The notes under the pieces are model-generated. The model saw only the letters and a list, made by a program, of their open reading frames with translations. It was not told the DNA's origin and did no database searches. DNA of 64,000 nt from the NCBI GenBank assembly GCA_037447655.1, contig JBBHKE010001935.1:62001-126000 (forward strand), in the 5' to 3' direction. Below, in pieces: positions 21,701 to 41,060 of this stretch; within the stretch, counting starts at the first letter, position 1, and each line of letters begins with the position of its first letter. Source of the stretch: Zygnema cylindricum (Eukaryota > Streptophyta > Zygnematophyceae > Zygnematales > Zygnemataceae). The position numbers and the translations under genes were made by a program.

Positions 21701-22307
21701 GGAAATGAAAGATGGAGATGTTAAACCGGATAAACTCACATATACTGCAATGATGACTGGTCTCGGATTGGAGAAGAGATTGGACGAAGTTTTGAAACTC
21801 TTTGAAGAAATGGAGGGAAAGGGAATATGGAGAGATGTGGTCGCATATGCTGTGGTAATGGAAGCTTTGGGAAGGAGTGGAAATTTTGAATCTGCCCTGA
21901 ACTTGTTCGAGAAAATGAAAGAAAACAACATAAAACCTCAAGCGATGAATTTCAACAAGTATATCGCTCTTTTACTTAAGTCAGGGAAAAGTCACGACGT
22001 TCCCCTTGTTTTGAAATTAATGGAAGACAGTCAAGTGAAAAGAAACGTTATTACTTACGAGTTATTGATGGATTATTCGAAAGCCGAAGATGATCCTAAA
22101 ATAGCGATAGATGCGTATGAGAAAATGAAATCGGCGAGAGTCGAGCCCAACTATCCGGTTATGAGTAAATTGATTCACATTTTGGAACATTCGGACTATC
22201 TTTCGGAGGCAAATGGGTATAGAGAAGAGGCGAAGAAAGTGGGTTTAGAAGTGGGCCCTCGAGAAACAAACAGCCCAGAATTTTTAGGAGAATCGGATGG
22301 AAATTAG
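18773..22307 (+). CDS. P-class pentatricopeptide repeat protein, probably mitochondrial
   Basis: Three exons: 18773-18879, 19478-19560 and 20854-22307, with GT-AG introns and matching phases, giving 547 aa. Exon 1 encodes an N-terminus rich in Arg, Ser and Phe without acidic residues ([18 protein letters not shown]), typical of an organelle targeting peptide. Ten uninterrupted 35-residue PPR motifs fill about residues 180-530. Examples are the motif starting KINYNVIMD and the next starting SVSYNTLIN. No E, DYW or SMR domain follows; the C-terminus is a short acidic tail. The pairs of residues 5 and 35 read ND, NN, MD, ND, ND, TD, AQ, NN, EN, SG. In the published PPR code ND favours U, NN favours C or U, and TD favours G, so a U-rich single-stranded RNA target is inferred. 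P-class proteins usually stabilise, splice or help translate organellar RNA; the target here is unknown. An unspliced start at 20721 was rejected because the sequence before 20854 is an ordinary polypyrimidine 3' splice region. An AATAAA follows at 22849. Confidence 0.93.
19300..19477 (+). repeat. Degenerate tandem repeat of acceptor-like units in PPR intron 1
   Basis: Five or six diverged copies of CATTTTGTCTTTTAGTGACA run up to the true 3' splice site (TTTTTGTGCAG at 19477). Several copies contain a pyrimidine tract followed by AG, so they look like weak 3' splice sites. Confidence 0.65.
19858..20490. repeat. CCCTCT hexanucleotide array in PPR intron 2
   Basis: More than 30 near-perfect CTCCCT units (about 19960-20195), followed by a higher-order repeat of 'ctccctcgctctttccctctcct' blocks. 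The long frames over it (Pro-Ser or Gly-Arg or Arg-Glu runs) are low-complexity, open because the repeat length is a multiple of three. Confidence 0.95.
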
Positions 22308-22321
22308 GAGGGGAAAGGAAC

Positions 22322-22415
22322 TGTCTTGGGAACGGGAATGAAAACTAAAATGGAAACGGAAATGGAAACGGTAATGGAAATTGAAACGGAAATGGAAACG
22401 GAAACGGAATTCGAA
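22322..22415 (+). repeat. GGAAAC/GGAAAT short repeat in the PPR 3' untranslated region
   Basis: About 12 units of a 6-bp GGAAAY repeat begin some 20 nt after the PPR stop codon. Confidence 0.75.
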
Positions 22416-22599
22416 TCAGGAAAGACATGTGAATGGAATGTCTACACGGGAAATTGGAAAGAAGGAGATGAAATTACAAAAGAACTTAGGAGTTAACCAA
22501 TTGAAAAAGAAAAGGTTGACTTTGTCCACTTAAGTTTCATGTGACATTATGCGTTGAAAAACTTCTTTCTATTGGTTTTTCTGTAGGTGTTATAATTAT

Positions 22600-22684
22600 A
22601 GGTCTCCCTCTCCCTCTCCTTCTCCCTCTCCCTCTCTTTCTCCTCTCTCTCTCTCCCTCTCCCTCGCCCTCTCCTCCTCCCCCT
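22600..22684. repeat. CT-rich simple repeat
   Basis: CTCCCTCTCCCT and CTCTCTCT runs downstream of the PPR gene. Confidence 0.85.
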
Positions 22685-22848
22685 TCAAGAAATTTTTTGC
22701 TGTCAGCGGTATAATTGGAACTGTTGCTCGCTTTAGGACAAAATAATATTGATTGTTTATCTCTATTCTTTTGTTTTTGTTTTTTTTAAGTTTTCTCTTT
22801 TATAAAGTTTTGTCTTTACGTCTATTTTGCGGTGTTTGAATGTGGTGG

Positions 22849-22854
22849 AAATAA
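22849..22854 (+). terminator. Possible polyadenylation signal of the PPR gene
   Basis: AATAAA about 540 nt after the stop codon, in a T-rich context with further AATAAA-like words at about 22870. Plant signals are loose, so this is tentative. Confidence 0.35.
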
Positions 22855-22859
22855 AGAAA

Positions 22860-23089
22860 ACGGGTTTCAAATAAAACGGTAATAAACTCGTACATGTTTA
22901 CTCTTCTTTTTTGTTTTTTGTTTTTTGTTTTTCGTTAGTTTGCAATAAGTAATGTCAATGGGACCACTTCTGTTGGTTGTACTTTTGTCTCTACTTGATT
23001 AAGCTTTAACCTTTTTGTCTTTTGTTTTAGTTTTTCTACTTCTCTGTATTTCCTTTTAGTTAACTCCCAATCACATTCAATATTTCAGT
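22860..23089. other. No feature recognised
   Basis: T-rich sequence without a gene, between the PPR 3' end and a LINE tail. Confidence 0.5.
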
Positions 23090-23155
23090 TTCATTTTTGC
23101 CTTTCTTTTTTATTCCCATGGAATTTAATGGTTTACCATCGTGCTGTCTTAATAA
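23090..23155 (+). mobile_element. LINE-like 3' tail fragment
   Basis: Contains ATGGTTTACCATCGTGC then TTAATAAA. The same stem-loop and AATAAA end occur at 23417-23742, 23743-24262 (both minus strand) and 25195-25325. Only the last about 60 bp are recognisable. Confidence 0.6.
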
Positions 23156-23416
23156 ATTATTTTCTTCTTATCTTATTTATAAAGCTAAACTTTATATATC
23201 ATATATGTACCTAAACGTTTGTATGTTACACATCAACTTGTGTATCTTACGCATAACTATTCTATTTTATACTTATGCTGGAATTTTTGAGTTTTATACT
23301 AGAGCTTTAACTTTTGCATCTCGTACTTCAAACTTTTTTGAAATTCTTTTATCCGCTGTTGTGAGATGTTTTTGTTCAGCATATTCTATTAAATGGCAAG
23401 ACCACCTATTTTAAAA

Positions 23417-23742
23417 CTAACTGGTGCCTGACTTTATTAAAAATAATACGCAGGATAAATTAAAAAGCACGATGGTAAACCATCTGAGTCCGGGGGTACA
23501 AAAGGGGTGGCATGGCCGAAACTGAAAAACTACCAGCAGGGGAATAAAATAACAGCACAACAAAAACAAAAAGAAAACAACAAGGAAAATAAAAGTACCC
23601 AAACTCAAAATGAAAAGCACGACAATTGACAAAGCCAGCTCTACAACCCCAACCCCAACCCAATTAAATAACTACGAAAAGCAACCCTGTAAGTCCCCCT
23701 CATCCCGGGGGAGCACGTTGAGGGAGTTCCGGAACCTGGCAA
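23417..23742 (-). mobile_element. LINE-like element, 5'-truncated copy 1
   Basis: On the minus strand it ends GATGGTTTACCATCGTGCTTTT, then a T/A-rich tail with AATAAA. GATGG-TTTA-CCATC is a perfect 5-bp hairpin. Upstream blocks ('gtagtttttcagttt', 'ggaactccctcaacgtgctc') match copy 2. No intact frame. The two copies lie head to tail. Confidence 0.65.
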
Positions 23743-24262
23743 CGATGGTAAACCATCTGAGTCCATGGTAACAAAAGGAAGTAGCATTGCAAAAACTGAA
23801 AAACTACACGTGGGGGGAAGAAACAAAAAGGATAAGCAAGGCAAAAGCAACGTAAATACGAAAAGATGGCCGATAAACCAAAAACACCCAAAGAAGCAAA
23901 AAACAACAAACAAAACTTCAAAGGAAAGATCCAACATCTATCAACAAAACCCCAACATAACTAAAAATCTACGAAAAGCAACCACGTAAGTCCCCGAATC
24001 CCGGAGGAGCACGAGGAGGGAGCTCCGGGACACATGGACGATCCATAGCTACAATAGACGATCCAAGGAGGATAGAAGCCTGCACTCTTGTAGGGCCACA
24101 GATAAACGTTGACGATAGAAAGAAGAAGGGCTCCCAGGTCCTTGCCGCTCGAACGAGCGCCGACCACAAGCACGGAGGAACTCGTCCAAAGCCACACCCA
24201 AACAACCAAATATCTCCGTCATTGGACTGAAGTCATCCATAGCATCGCGCTGGGCATAATCA
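23743..24262 (-). mobile_element. LINE-like element, 5'-truncated copy 2
   Basis: Longer copy in tandem with copy 1, sharing the 3' hairpin region and the 'gagctccctcctcgtgctcctccgg' type block. A minus-strand frame (24205-23969) may be the C-terminal end of the element's protein because the segment before its stop (PELPPRAPPG) is also visible, degraded, in copy 1 (PELPQRAPPG). No catalytic motif is seen. Confidence 0.6.
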
Positions 24263-24760
24263 CGCTCCTTTCTCCTAAAGGGAGTTGATCATCTCAGTGA
24301 CTTTGGTTCCGCGCAATCACTTACGTCATCTTGTCAAAGATTGTACATTTTAAGTACACACTGGTACAAGTTAAGTACCGCTGAGTTTAGATTTGACGGC
24401 CAATCCGTTGGACAGCTTTGACTTCCGCGAAATCGTACCAATTAGTTAAAATTTTGCCGCGCTTGTGAACTTCTGACCATCACAAAAAGTCAGCAATTAC
24501 ACGGCCGGCCAAGGTTTACAGTAACAAAACTGCGACAGGTAAACAAAAGTGTTGCGTGCAGACACTTCCTCACAAACGTAAACAACACTTTGAGAGCACA
24601 TGTTAGTGTCGTCAAATACTATTGTTTGATTTGGTTGCGTGTGACAACGCGTATATTTTTCATTTGATTTCATCGATATCTTTACATGGTCCGTTTTCAT
24701 ATATTGTAGAAGGTTTATTTCCTTTCGTGCGAGTTAATTTATCTGTATAGGACTTCTTAA

Positions 24761-25836
24761 GGTACGGCACCATGTGGCTAAGTACGGGTTTTTTTCTGAC
24801 GTTTTTTTCAAAAACTTAGCGCCGTACTGCTTAAGTTACAATAATACGAAGAAATCGCAAGAATGTAGAGTACAATTTGCGTCATCTTCCAACTTAGGAT
24901 GTACGACAAGTTGTGGTCTTGTGTTTTTTCGACCCACTGTCATGTCATCTTCAAAATTATCTTAAAGCACATTGGCGATGTGTTTTAAATAAAGTAACAC
25001 CGCTTCACAAATAGAAAAACAGATTTGCACGTGCCAAAAGTTTTCAAATGTTTTCGTCGATTTGAGACGGCTAGAAAATGTACACGGTTGTTTCTTTTTG
25101 TTCGCTTGCACCTTGTACGGATTTTTTATTCGCAGGGGTCTCAAGGCTTTAATGCCATTTCACAGAAAGGTAAAAAATATGTGAATGCGCCATTGCTTGC
25201 GCCTTTGCCTTGCTTATCCTTTTTGTTTCTTCCCTCGACATGCAGTTTTTCATTTTTTGCCATGCTACTTCCTGTTGTTCCCATGGACTCGGATGGTTTA
25301 TCATCGCGCTTTTTAATAAAGTCATCTATTTTTTTTTTCTTTTCTTTCTTTTCTTTCTTTCACTCCAAACTTCACTACAGTAATTTGCAACACCAGTGAA
25401 GGAAGACACAGTGTTGAGCGCGGCCGCGCTTGCGCGAACCAAGTCACGCTGGGAAGAATCCCACAAACGCAGTTTTCTATTTTGTAGGGGCCTCAAGAAT
25501 TCAATGTCCATTCATGGCTATCGGACAGGAGAGGCAAACGCAAAAACATCTTGTTCAGCCGTGGTTGGAAGGTTGTATGTCTACGATGTCACGCAAAGAC
25601 ATGCGATGTACCAAAACATTTCAAAAATACGATGTCTTGCGACGTTCCAAAAAGTTTCAAAAAATAAGGTGCGTCAAGACAGATTGTATACGTTGACAGA
25701 CGTCACGGGCATTGTCGACGTATACAATCATCACACCCTTAAGTAACAATTCCGTTGTTACGCATTGGAACACTTAAAAACTGTGTACAGATCTGCGCTA
25801 ATACAAAGTAAGTTACAATTACATGAGGTCGTACCC
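24761..25836. repeat. Family F-related TIR element, interrupted by a LINE tail
   Basis: Ends GGTACGGCACCATGTGGCTAAG and TTACATGAGGTCGTACCC are diverged versions of the ends of 42731-43295. The interiors align on both sides of the insert: 'acttagcgYcgtactgc', 'gtagagtacaatttgcgtcat' and 'gtatacgttgacagacgtcac'. The inserted piece is 25195-25325. Confidence 0.7.
25195..25325 (+). mobile_element. LINE-like 3' tail inserted in a family F-related element
   Basis: Reads 'cttgcttatcctttttgtttcttcc' through GACTCGGATGGTTTATCATC and GCTTTTTAATAAA, as in 23743-24262 (opposite strand). One base change weakens the hairpin (TTTATCATC). A pyrimidine repeat follows. Confidence 0.7.
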
Positions 25837-26261
25837 TTACTTTCGTTTTGAGTAGTTTCATTTCACGTCGTTCTTTAATTTGCGTCTAAGTTCAATGTAA
25901 CGCTTCACGATTAGATTTAAATTGTAGCGGCTAAGTTAAAAGCCAACATGTGCTCTCAGAGTGGAGTCCACATAAAGTGAGGATGTGCTTGCGCGCAGCA
26001 CTTTTGTTCACCTGTGGTTGCCGCATATTTGCTGTCATAAACTTTGGCCGTCAGTGTAATTGCTGATTTTTCATGACAGTCGACATTCACAAGTGCGGCA
26101 AAACTTTAACCTGTTGTTACAATATTTCACAAGTCAAAGCTGTTCAGCGGATTGACCGTCGAAACTGTACTTGTACTAATATATACTCAAAATGTCCAAT
26201 CTTTGACAAAGATGTAGGAGACTTCGTGCAACCAACATAGTCACTGCGATGATCAAAACCC

Positions 26262-27396
26262 ATCACAGTTATGTAGTTCTCAGTTGGAGTTTACAAAGTC
26301 CAATTTGATTTTAACCGACGATGCAGCACAGCTAACCTCGTGAAGTGAAATTGAAATTTGCAGCATAGTGCCCAGGTTCACCATAAGACACTGTTGCAAA
26401 CAAGCAGTTAAATACTGATTCTAGTTAACAGCATGCTACTTGATATTAGAATGGATATGGCCCGGGGTGAGAGATACGCAGACTTCTGATTAGCCATAGG
26501 ATCATCGTAGAACGCAAACTTTAACATTTGAGAATCGTCATCATCCGTTCTATCGCCAAATGAATGACCCCTTCTCCCCTCCCATCTCCCCTCTACCTTT
26601 CTTAGTTTTAAGAAATAGGAACATTATCACACCAATAGCAATCAGACACATAGCTCCTCTGTTTATTTTATTTCTCTCGTCTATCAACCTTGCAAGATCT
26701 CATCGCAGATACATAAGAAATCACTCCAACAAAATGCATAAAATGTTTGTTGTTACAATTACCACAAATGGGCCAAAATTGGTGTTTTGAAACAAATACG
26801 GTACAATACGGTATAACTAAAAAAAAAAACATTTTTCAGTGCTTTTGACACACGACAGTCAAAAAGAGGACAAACTCTACCGCCGAAATGAGAAAATGTA
26901 ATGTAACCTTAAAATCAAATTGACTTAAATTTAAGCCATATCAGTGGGAACTAACACTTTCAATCGATTAAATAGTGGAACTGAATACAGAATCAGTAAT
27001 TACAAATGCTGGTTTAATATCACAACCAATCATATCTCGGTTCCACCAAAAATGGAACCGCAAATGGACCTAGAAAAGAAGGGAAAAAAAGAACAAAAGA
27101 CTAAAAAAAAACACAAATCCTCTCGAGAGTCCCTAGTCGGATGACTCTGAGGCAATCAATCAAATCTTTCATGACACGTTTTGCTTTAAGAGCTCAACGA
27201 ATGGAAGAACATGTAAAAAAAAGCGAGGAAGAGGGAGAGAAAGAAGGGGAAAAATAGAAAACGAAATCGCGGGGAAAAGTTGAAGCAGACGCCAAAAACG
27301 GAAACAATAACAAGACAGTTTTTGTATACTTTTGGCACGAAAAATGGTTACACTTTTGCACGAAAACTGGTTAGGGAATAATAGTGAATAAATTTC
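26262..27396. other. Intergenic region 3' of the NDR kinase gene
   Basis: No gene, RNA gene or clear repeat recognised. Part of 27160-27396 may be the 3' untranslated region of the minus-strand kinase gene. Confidence 0.5.
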
Positions 27397-35372
<7,976 letters not shown>

Positions 35373-35561
35373 AATTCCACACTATATCCGTGACTTGACA
35401 AAAAATCACACTGTACCCGTGACTTATCCCTTCCTTTCCCTTTCCCTTTCTTCCCTCTCCCTTCAAAACTTCCCTAGCCTTTGCCTTCTCTTTCCCTTCT
35501 CTTCCCCTTGCCTTTCCCTCGCCTTTCCCTTGCCTTTTTCTCTCAGTAATTTTTCTCCTAT
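35373..35561 (-). other. Probable 5' untranslated exon of the NDR kinase gene
   Basis: On the minus strand this stretch is GA-rich (AAGGGAAAGGGAAAGG), common in plant leaders. It is preceded at 35562 by CTGATTTGCAG, a good branch point plus 3' splice site. An upstream leader exon is therefore likely, but its donor was not located. Confidence 0.45.
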
Positions 35562-37646
35562 CTGCAAATCAGGCATTTAAAAATTGACTTTCTTCTACGA
35601 GAATTTGACCAGAAAAAAATAAAATCCGCTGGCAAGCCCTAAAATAAACAAGAGATGCAACTGGATGAAAGGGAAATACATGAAAATGTCAACCATTCAT
35701 ATATTTTTTCAGACTGGCTGTCGATTTCGACACATAGAAAACGTTCTCTATTTGATCTCACAAAGGAAGAATAACAGAAGAAAAAATATAAAAACATAAA
35801 CAGAAAAGGAAGAAAAAGAAACTTGTAGAAGTACAAACGGAGACAAGTGTAGAAAGTGAAGTGTAAACAGACAAGTACAATTTCTCCACGGAATAATAAG
35901 ATACTAAGAGCTATGACAAAGGCAATGACAGAACCTGTTTGCTATAACCCTAATTTTTCAAAGAGAGGTGATACACTTAAAACTCATCTTCTCATGAAAA
36001 CCTAGTAGCAAGCTCAAGCACACCAAAAATAGAGTAGGTGAACAAAAAGACAATAAAATCAACAAGACAGGATGAGAAAAAAGAAAGAAATCCTACAAAG
36101 TACAGATATAGAAAAGGCACAGATAACTGCTTCTGGTATTTCTATACTTCTATCATCCTAACGCTACAGTAGAAGCCACAATCATAAATGGGAGAAAAAA
36201 TCATAATGAAAGAGATTACAGAGAGCCATGCCTAAGCAAAGAGTAGAGGAACAGGAGAGGATCTCGAGAAGGGAGGCGAGTGACACCTGTCACGCAGTGG
36301 CTGGCAATGCGACGGTGAGCAGGAGAGCTCCTGCTCGGAAAACGACACACAGGAGCAGGTCCTCACACGTGTCAAACGAACAGTAGAACCTTGGTTTCAT
36401 AAAGGGCTGGGAGGCTTCAATGTGAACACAGGATAGGGGTTTGATTAAAGGAGAGTCCACAGTAAACAGGAAAGGACCCATATTTTTCGGCATAGAAACA
36501 GGTACTAGTGTTGATCAGTATTATTCGATTTTGAAAATGGTGTTGATCGGGGGTGATAGGTGTGGGGGGTACATAGTTTAGGCTGGATTTTTAGATGTAC
36601 GTGTGACTGGCATGATTTGAGCATGTGAACGATAAAGTGAATTACTGTACTTGCCAGTGCGAAAAGCTCGGAAATATCCTGAAAGTGGCTCATGTGAACA
36701 GTGTTGACGGTGATCGTGATACGTGAAGCGTCCAGCGACATTATGGAGGACATAATGATAGCTTTGGTAAGTGAACACCTGTATCGTCTATAGTACAAAT
36801 GACGTTTGGCGAGGGATTCATTGACGGTGCAGATAGTCGTTGAATACTGAATAATTCGAACGAATAGCCGACTTGCGAATGTACACAGTCAAATGAGACA
36901 GTACGGCAGAGCGACGGATTGGCCGTTGGCCGTCGCTCCACGCCAACGTGCAGATCGCACCTTCCTTCAACAAGATTTGTACGGTAGGTAGAGAGTGCAG
37001 CTGTACGTACACAAATATGGACAAAATATTTAACTAGAAGAGATTATCTTCATGATGGCTTTTTTGATGGATGGGCGGCTAATGACGGCAGGAAGAGGTT
37101 GCCATCAAAAGAACGGTACGGTGGAGAGATCTGTGTGCATAAACGACAGTTGCCATAAATCCTGTAACAGTAAACGTGGCAACTTTACAAGCTTACCATT
37201 GAGAATCTTTCAAAAGATCGACAAAGCTTTGAATTTCAAAATTCAAACTCGAAAACTTTTGACAGGTTGAACTGACCGTGAAACTGCCCGCATCAAATAT
37301 GTGGACATGGAGAGCAGTTGATGTGATGTTGTCATATTGACCAGCTATATGCACGTGGACAAAGAGAATCTTTTATTCTGTGTTTTGTCGGGATGAATAC
37401 GGATACATGCTGGTCGCTGTTCCAGATGTTGTTTTGTGGCAAATTGGCAAACATGTTTCTGGTTTGTCTGCAATAGCATATGACGTGTCACATTTGCACA
37501 CAGTATCTTTTCCGTACCGTGATGCCGAAAGATCTCGTCGACGAAAACGGATCTCGTTTCTGTCGTTTCTGTGAAATCAATTCCAATGAAACAACGTCCG
37601 CTTACGATGACAATTTACAGGATTGCCGGTTGGTCCATAAATTCAC
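35562..37646. other. Upstream region of the NDR gene, no other gene recognised
   Basis: Should hold the leader intron, first exon and promoter of the kinase gene. GAGCAGGAG-AG-CTCCTGCTC, an inverted repeat with a 9-bp arm, lies at 36317-36336. Short frames have no family resemblance. Confidence 0.45.
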
Positions 37647-37648
37647 TA

Positions 37649-37865
37649 CACCGTGAATCGTTATTAGTGTTTATGTTTTTTTCGTCTCTTAAAACATCTT
37701 TTCTCCGTACACACGTGTCCGATTTTGGACCTGACGGTTGCGATTGAAATGTAACATTCTCAGCTTCCGATTGGCGGTCTCCATGTAGAAATCGTACAAG
37801 TGTGTACGGATAAATTATGTTTTAAGTGGCGAAAAAGTTATTAACCCTAATAAGGATACACGGTG
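37649..37865. mobile_element. MITE, family A (217 bp)
   Basis: TA on both sides. Ends CACCGTGAATCGTTATTAGTG and, inverted, CACCGTGTATCCTTATTAGGG. Full-length copy. Confidence 0.9.
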
Positions 37866-37879
37866 TAGTTCCATTTTCC

Positions 37880-38220
37880 AAACATGAACGTCCAACCGAA
37901 CGTTACGACTTGCATCCGTGACACTCGGTCGCAGTTCAGTTCGTTTTTACTTCTAGTCAAACCGAACCAGCGGTTTTCAGCCTGGTATTAGTTTTTCAAA
38001 TCGAATAAAACCGCTGGACTTGGCCGAACCGACGACTTCGGCCGAACAGAACCATTAAAGGGCGTCGCTTCCCGCCCCCCTCCAGCGGTTTTTTCTTTTG
38101 TACGGAACGGAACCAAACAGTTTCCATAACTGCTAAAACTGGAAAAAACATTTTGAAATCGAGTTTGAATTTGACGAACAGTCAAAAAACCAGTTTAGTT
38201 CGATTCAGTGAGGTTTCGTC
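37880..38220. repeat. Repeat rich in inverted CAGTTCGTTTTT / ACCAGCGGTTTT motifs
   Basis: Several forward and inverted copies of a short motif (CCAGCGGTTTT, AACCGCTGG, CAGTTCGTT, AGTTCGATTCAG) suggest a decayed TIR element. No duplication of the target was found. Confidence 0.4.
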
Positions 38221-38489
38221 CCAAACCATGCCGGGTGCTACTTAGGAGAGTGCAGTAAGGAGCCTTTAGTACAAGAAAATCAAAAGTTTTTATGCAGTCA
38301 GGTTGCAGTGTTATGTATTGCGAGCCGCTTGCTGATATTTTATGCACCTCTTTATGCGTACCAGATAATCGATATATCGCCTAGATACATCGAGAAGCTC
38401 AATATCGTGATATCTTACCAAAAATCGGCCCCGTATGACAAAAGATTCATATCATGATGCATCGAAGTGACGTTGGGTTGACAAAAATA

Positions 38490-39217
38490 TTTCAAGGTGG
38501 AGGGGGGGATCTTTCGTACAATTTTTCGTACATTATTTTAGTCGACTGATGAATAAAAAATGTTATTGCACGCGTCAATCGTTTTCGGAAAAAAATGCAC
38601 GATGGAGAGTACACGCTTTTCTTTCCATGCTCGTCACGCGCCTGTTCGTAGGAAAATGACAAGCATGTACGGAAAAATACTTGCAAGGGTCTGAGACCTC
38701 CACTTTCATTCATGGGTCCTTTGTAAAACTTTACGTCGTCCTCGTCTCTCCCCCTCTTTCTCACTCAACCGCTCCTCTTTCACTCTTCTCTAAATGAAAT
38801 ACAACAATAACGGTATCAAATGAAAGAGTTTTTTTTTCATTTTTTGGAATATCATTCGTCATACTTTGGTGGCATATCGAACGATAAAATATAAAAAAAA
38901 CCTTAAAGCCGTGGCGAAAAGTTTACGTACTATTGACATCAGAAGGTAGCATGACTTCACAATGTCTCAAAATCGTAAACATCTACAATGTCACAAAATA
39001 CTCGACGTCTACAGCCGTCGCCGTTTTCGTAGACGTCATCAATTTTAGTGAAGTTTCGTAGTCGTCTACATTTTGTTTCGTAGCCTGTCGCACATTTTGT
39101 AGATGTCTACAATTGTTGCATATTTTAAGTAACGATTTCGTTCTTGGACATAAGAAAACTTTGAAAAGTACACCGTAAAATTTGCTCTAAAATCCAAAGT
39201 TTCAATCACATGGGCAC
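38490..39217. repeat. Dispersed repeat family F, left-truncated copy
   Basis: Shares 'gcatgtacggaaaaatNctNgNaNgggtct' and 'tccactttcattcatNggtcctttg' with 2226-3120. Right end AATCACATGGGCACACC. Confidence 0.65.
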
Positions 39218-40312
39218 ACCACCTAAAGGCACTTTCCCATGTGATAAAGGGTTTTTTTTTGTCATTTTCGTCCAAAACTTATCCCCCAACGAAAAAATCC
39301 GCGGCCGTACAAAAAAATGAAATTACCACAGTACAATTTGCGTCACTTTTAAACTTTCAATGTATTGTAGTTTGTCGTTTAGCGCATTTCAACCCATTTC
39401 CGTGTCCCTCCAGCTCATCTTCAAACTTTTACTCAAATCACCCGCGAGGTAGGCAAACATTGCCGCGCGCGTCAGAGGTTTTTGAAAACTTGTAGCCACG
39501 TAATATAAAAAAAAACCCACAGCACGTTTCCAACTTGTGCGCATTTTTTTCCGTGCACTTTTTTCCTTATATGGACCATGGAGGGGTCTCGACCAACGGA
39601 CACCATTTCGTCAAAAGCGAAGTCCGTGAAGGCGCCCCATTCTCTCTCCTTCTCCCATCACCGCATCTACCTCACAATTACTGCAATGAAAAACAACAAT
39701 AATGGCATCAAACAAAAAACCTTTGAAAATATTACTTTTGAATGTCTTTGGGTGTATTTTGGTGGAAGTAGAGTGAGGAAGGACGAAAAAACAAAATCGA
39801 GAAACCATGGCGGATAATTTTGGAATTAATGACTTCAACGCTATCATAAGTGAGCGTGACGTCAAAATGTCACAAAAGAAACCACACCGTGTGTCGTTAT
39901 TAGTGTTCATTTTTTTTTCCCCTTGAAACATCTTTTCTCCGAACACTCTTGTTGGGTTATAGATCTGACGGTTGCGATTGAAAGCCTAGATTCTCACCTT
40001 CCCATCGGCGGTCAGCATATGAAAATCGGACAAGCGGAGAAAATATGTTTTAAGTGACGAAAAAGCTATTAACACTAATAGTGGTACACGATGTAGACAC
40101 CTAACAACCGTAGCTATTTTGTAAACGTATTGTAAAATTTTGTAGTTGTCTACAACCGTCACAAATAACACCCACGTTTACGTCCGTCACAAGCTAAAGT
40201 ATCTATTTCATTACTTTACGGCGAAACGCTTTAAAAGTACACTAGTACGTAAAATCTTTACTAAAAAACAAAGTAACAAGACTAAGTTTCAACTACATGG
40301 GAAATCGCCATA
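39218..40312. repeat. Dispersed repeat family F, copy with a nested MITE
   Basis: Ends GGCACTTTCCCATGTGATAAAG and (inverted) GGCGATTTCCCATGTAGTTG. The MITE at 39885-40093 splits the right-hand part, which then resumes with 'cacctaacaaccgtagc'. It directly abuts the preceding copy. Confidence 0.7.
39885..40093. mobile_element. MITE, family A, nested in family F repeat
   Basis: Ends CACCGTGTGTCGTTATTAGTG and, inverted, CATCGTGTACCACTATTAGTG. TA on the right, CA on the left. About 20 bp are missing from the inner right arm compared with 37649-37865. Confidence 0.85.
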
Positions 40313-40562
40313 ATTTTGATACAAGAAGAAATGTCACTAAACTTTTGTTTTTTATAGTACCCATACGTGAATTTTGGTGACAATTCGAGAGAGAAACTGA
40401 CGAAAAACCATAGAGGTACCATATGTACATATTTTCACTATTTTAAATAAATGCACTAATTTTTTAAGATTTTGAAATTTTCGCTCATTTCGTATACTTT
40501 TCGTGTACGGACAAATGTACGGAAAGAACGTACGAAACTCTAAAAAAAAATGATTGAAATTA

Positions 40563-41060
40563 CACTGTGAATCGCTATTAAAGTTAAGAAAACGATGCAC
40601 ATTCCCATGTTTTTAGGGTAGCCACAAAAGTATGTGTTCACATATTCGACGCCTGAATATGTAAGAAAAGGTTAGCGTTATTTTCCTTCGTCTTTATGAC
40701 TTGGAATCAAATCTGCGTACGATTTTCCGTGCAACGCACTCAATTTCCACTGTTGACGCTTTTCATCTTACACTTATTTTGTACATTTGTAGAAAATAAT
40801 TACAGGCTTTAGTACGGGCTGACACATTACGTATGCTACACTATTTAAAAACATTCAAAAATAGTAACTAATGATATTTAAACAGTACCAATATGTGAGT
40901 ACGCTTTTCCGTGCGACGCACTCAATTTTCCCTGTCAACGCCATTACTTGACACATATTTTGTACGTATGTACGAATTAATGAGCAGTTATAGTATGAAG
41001 TGACACATGTGGTACATTACACTTTCTAAAAACATGCGATGCGAGGCCAGCGCACGCCGC
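40563..41060. mobile_element. Large MITE family D, left part with internal duplication
   Basis: Begins after TA with CACTGTGAATCGCTATTAAAG. The interior matches 59024-59538. A block from the 'cgcactcaattt' region to the 'cattacRtatRctacac' region occurs twice (about 40720-40860 and 40890-41035). The right end was not found. Confidence 0.6.

Larger units (their letters stand above)
24280..26261. mobile_element. 2-kb element with about 340-bp inverted ends
   Basis: 24280-24620 and 25930-26261 are inverted copies of each other. Matching blocks include TTGATCATCTCAGTGACT, TGTCAAAGATTGTACATTTT, GACAGCTTTGACTT, GTCAGCAATTACAC and TTTGAGAGCACATGTT. The middle holds a family F-related repeat with a LINE tail inside it. 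No transposase frame and no clear target duplication were found. Long ends suggest a foldback or Mutator-like element; that class is a guess. Confidence 0.7.

Noticed and set aside
36317-36336. Inverted repeat GAGCAGGAG-AG-CTCCTGCTC as a transcription terminator or small-RNA gene.
   Set aside because: A single short stem without T-run or longer pairing; no basis for a function.
38355-38420. ATCGATATATCG-rich patch resembling the subterminal motifs of the hAT element at 44749-45644.
   Set aside because: Too short, with no inverted ends or target duplication; could be a relic but cannot be supported.
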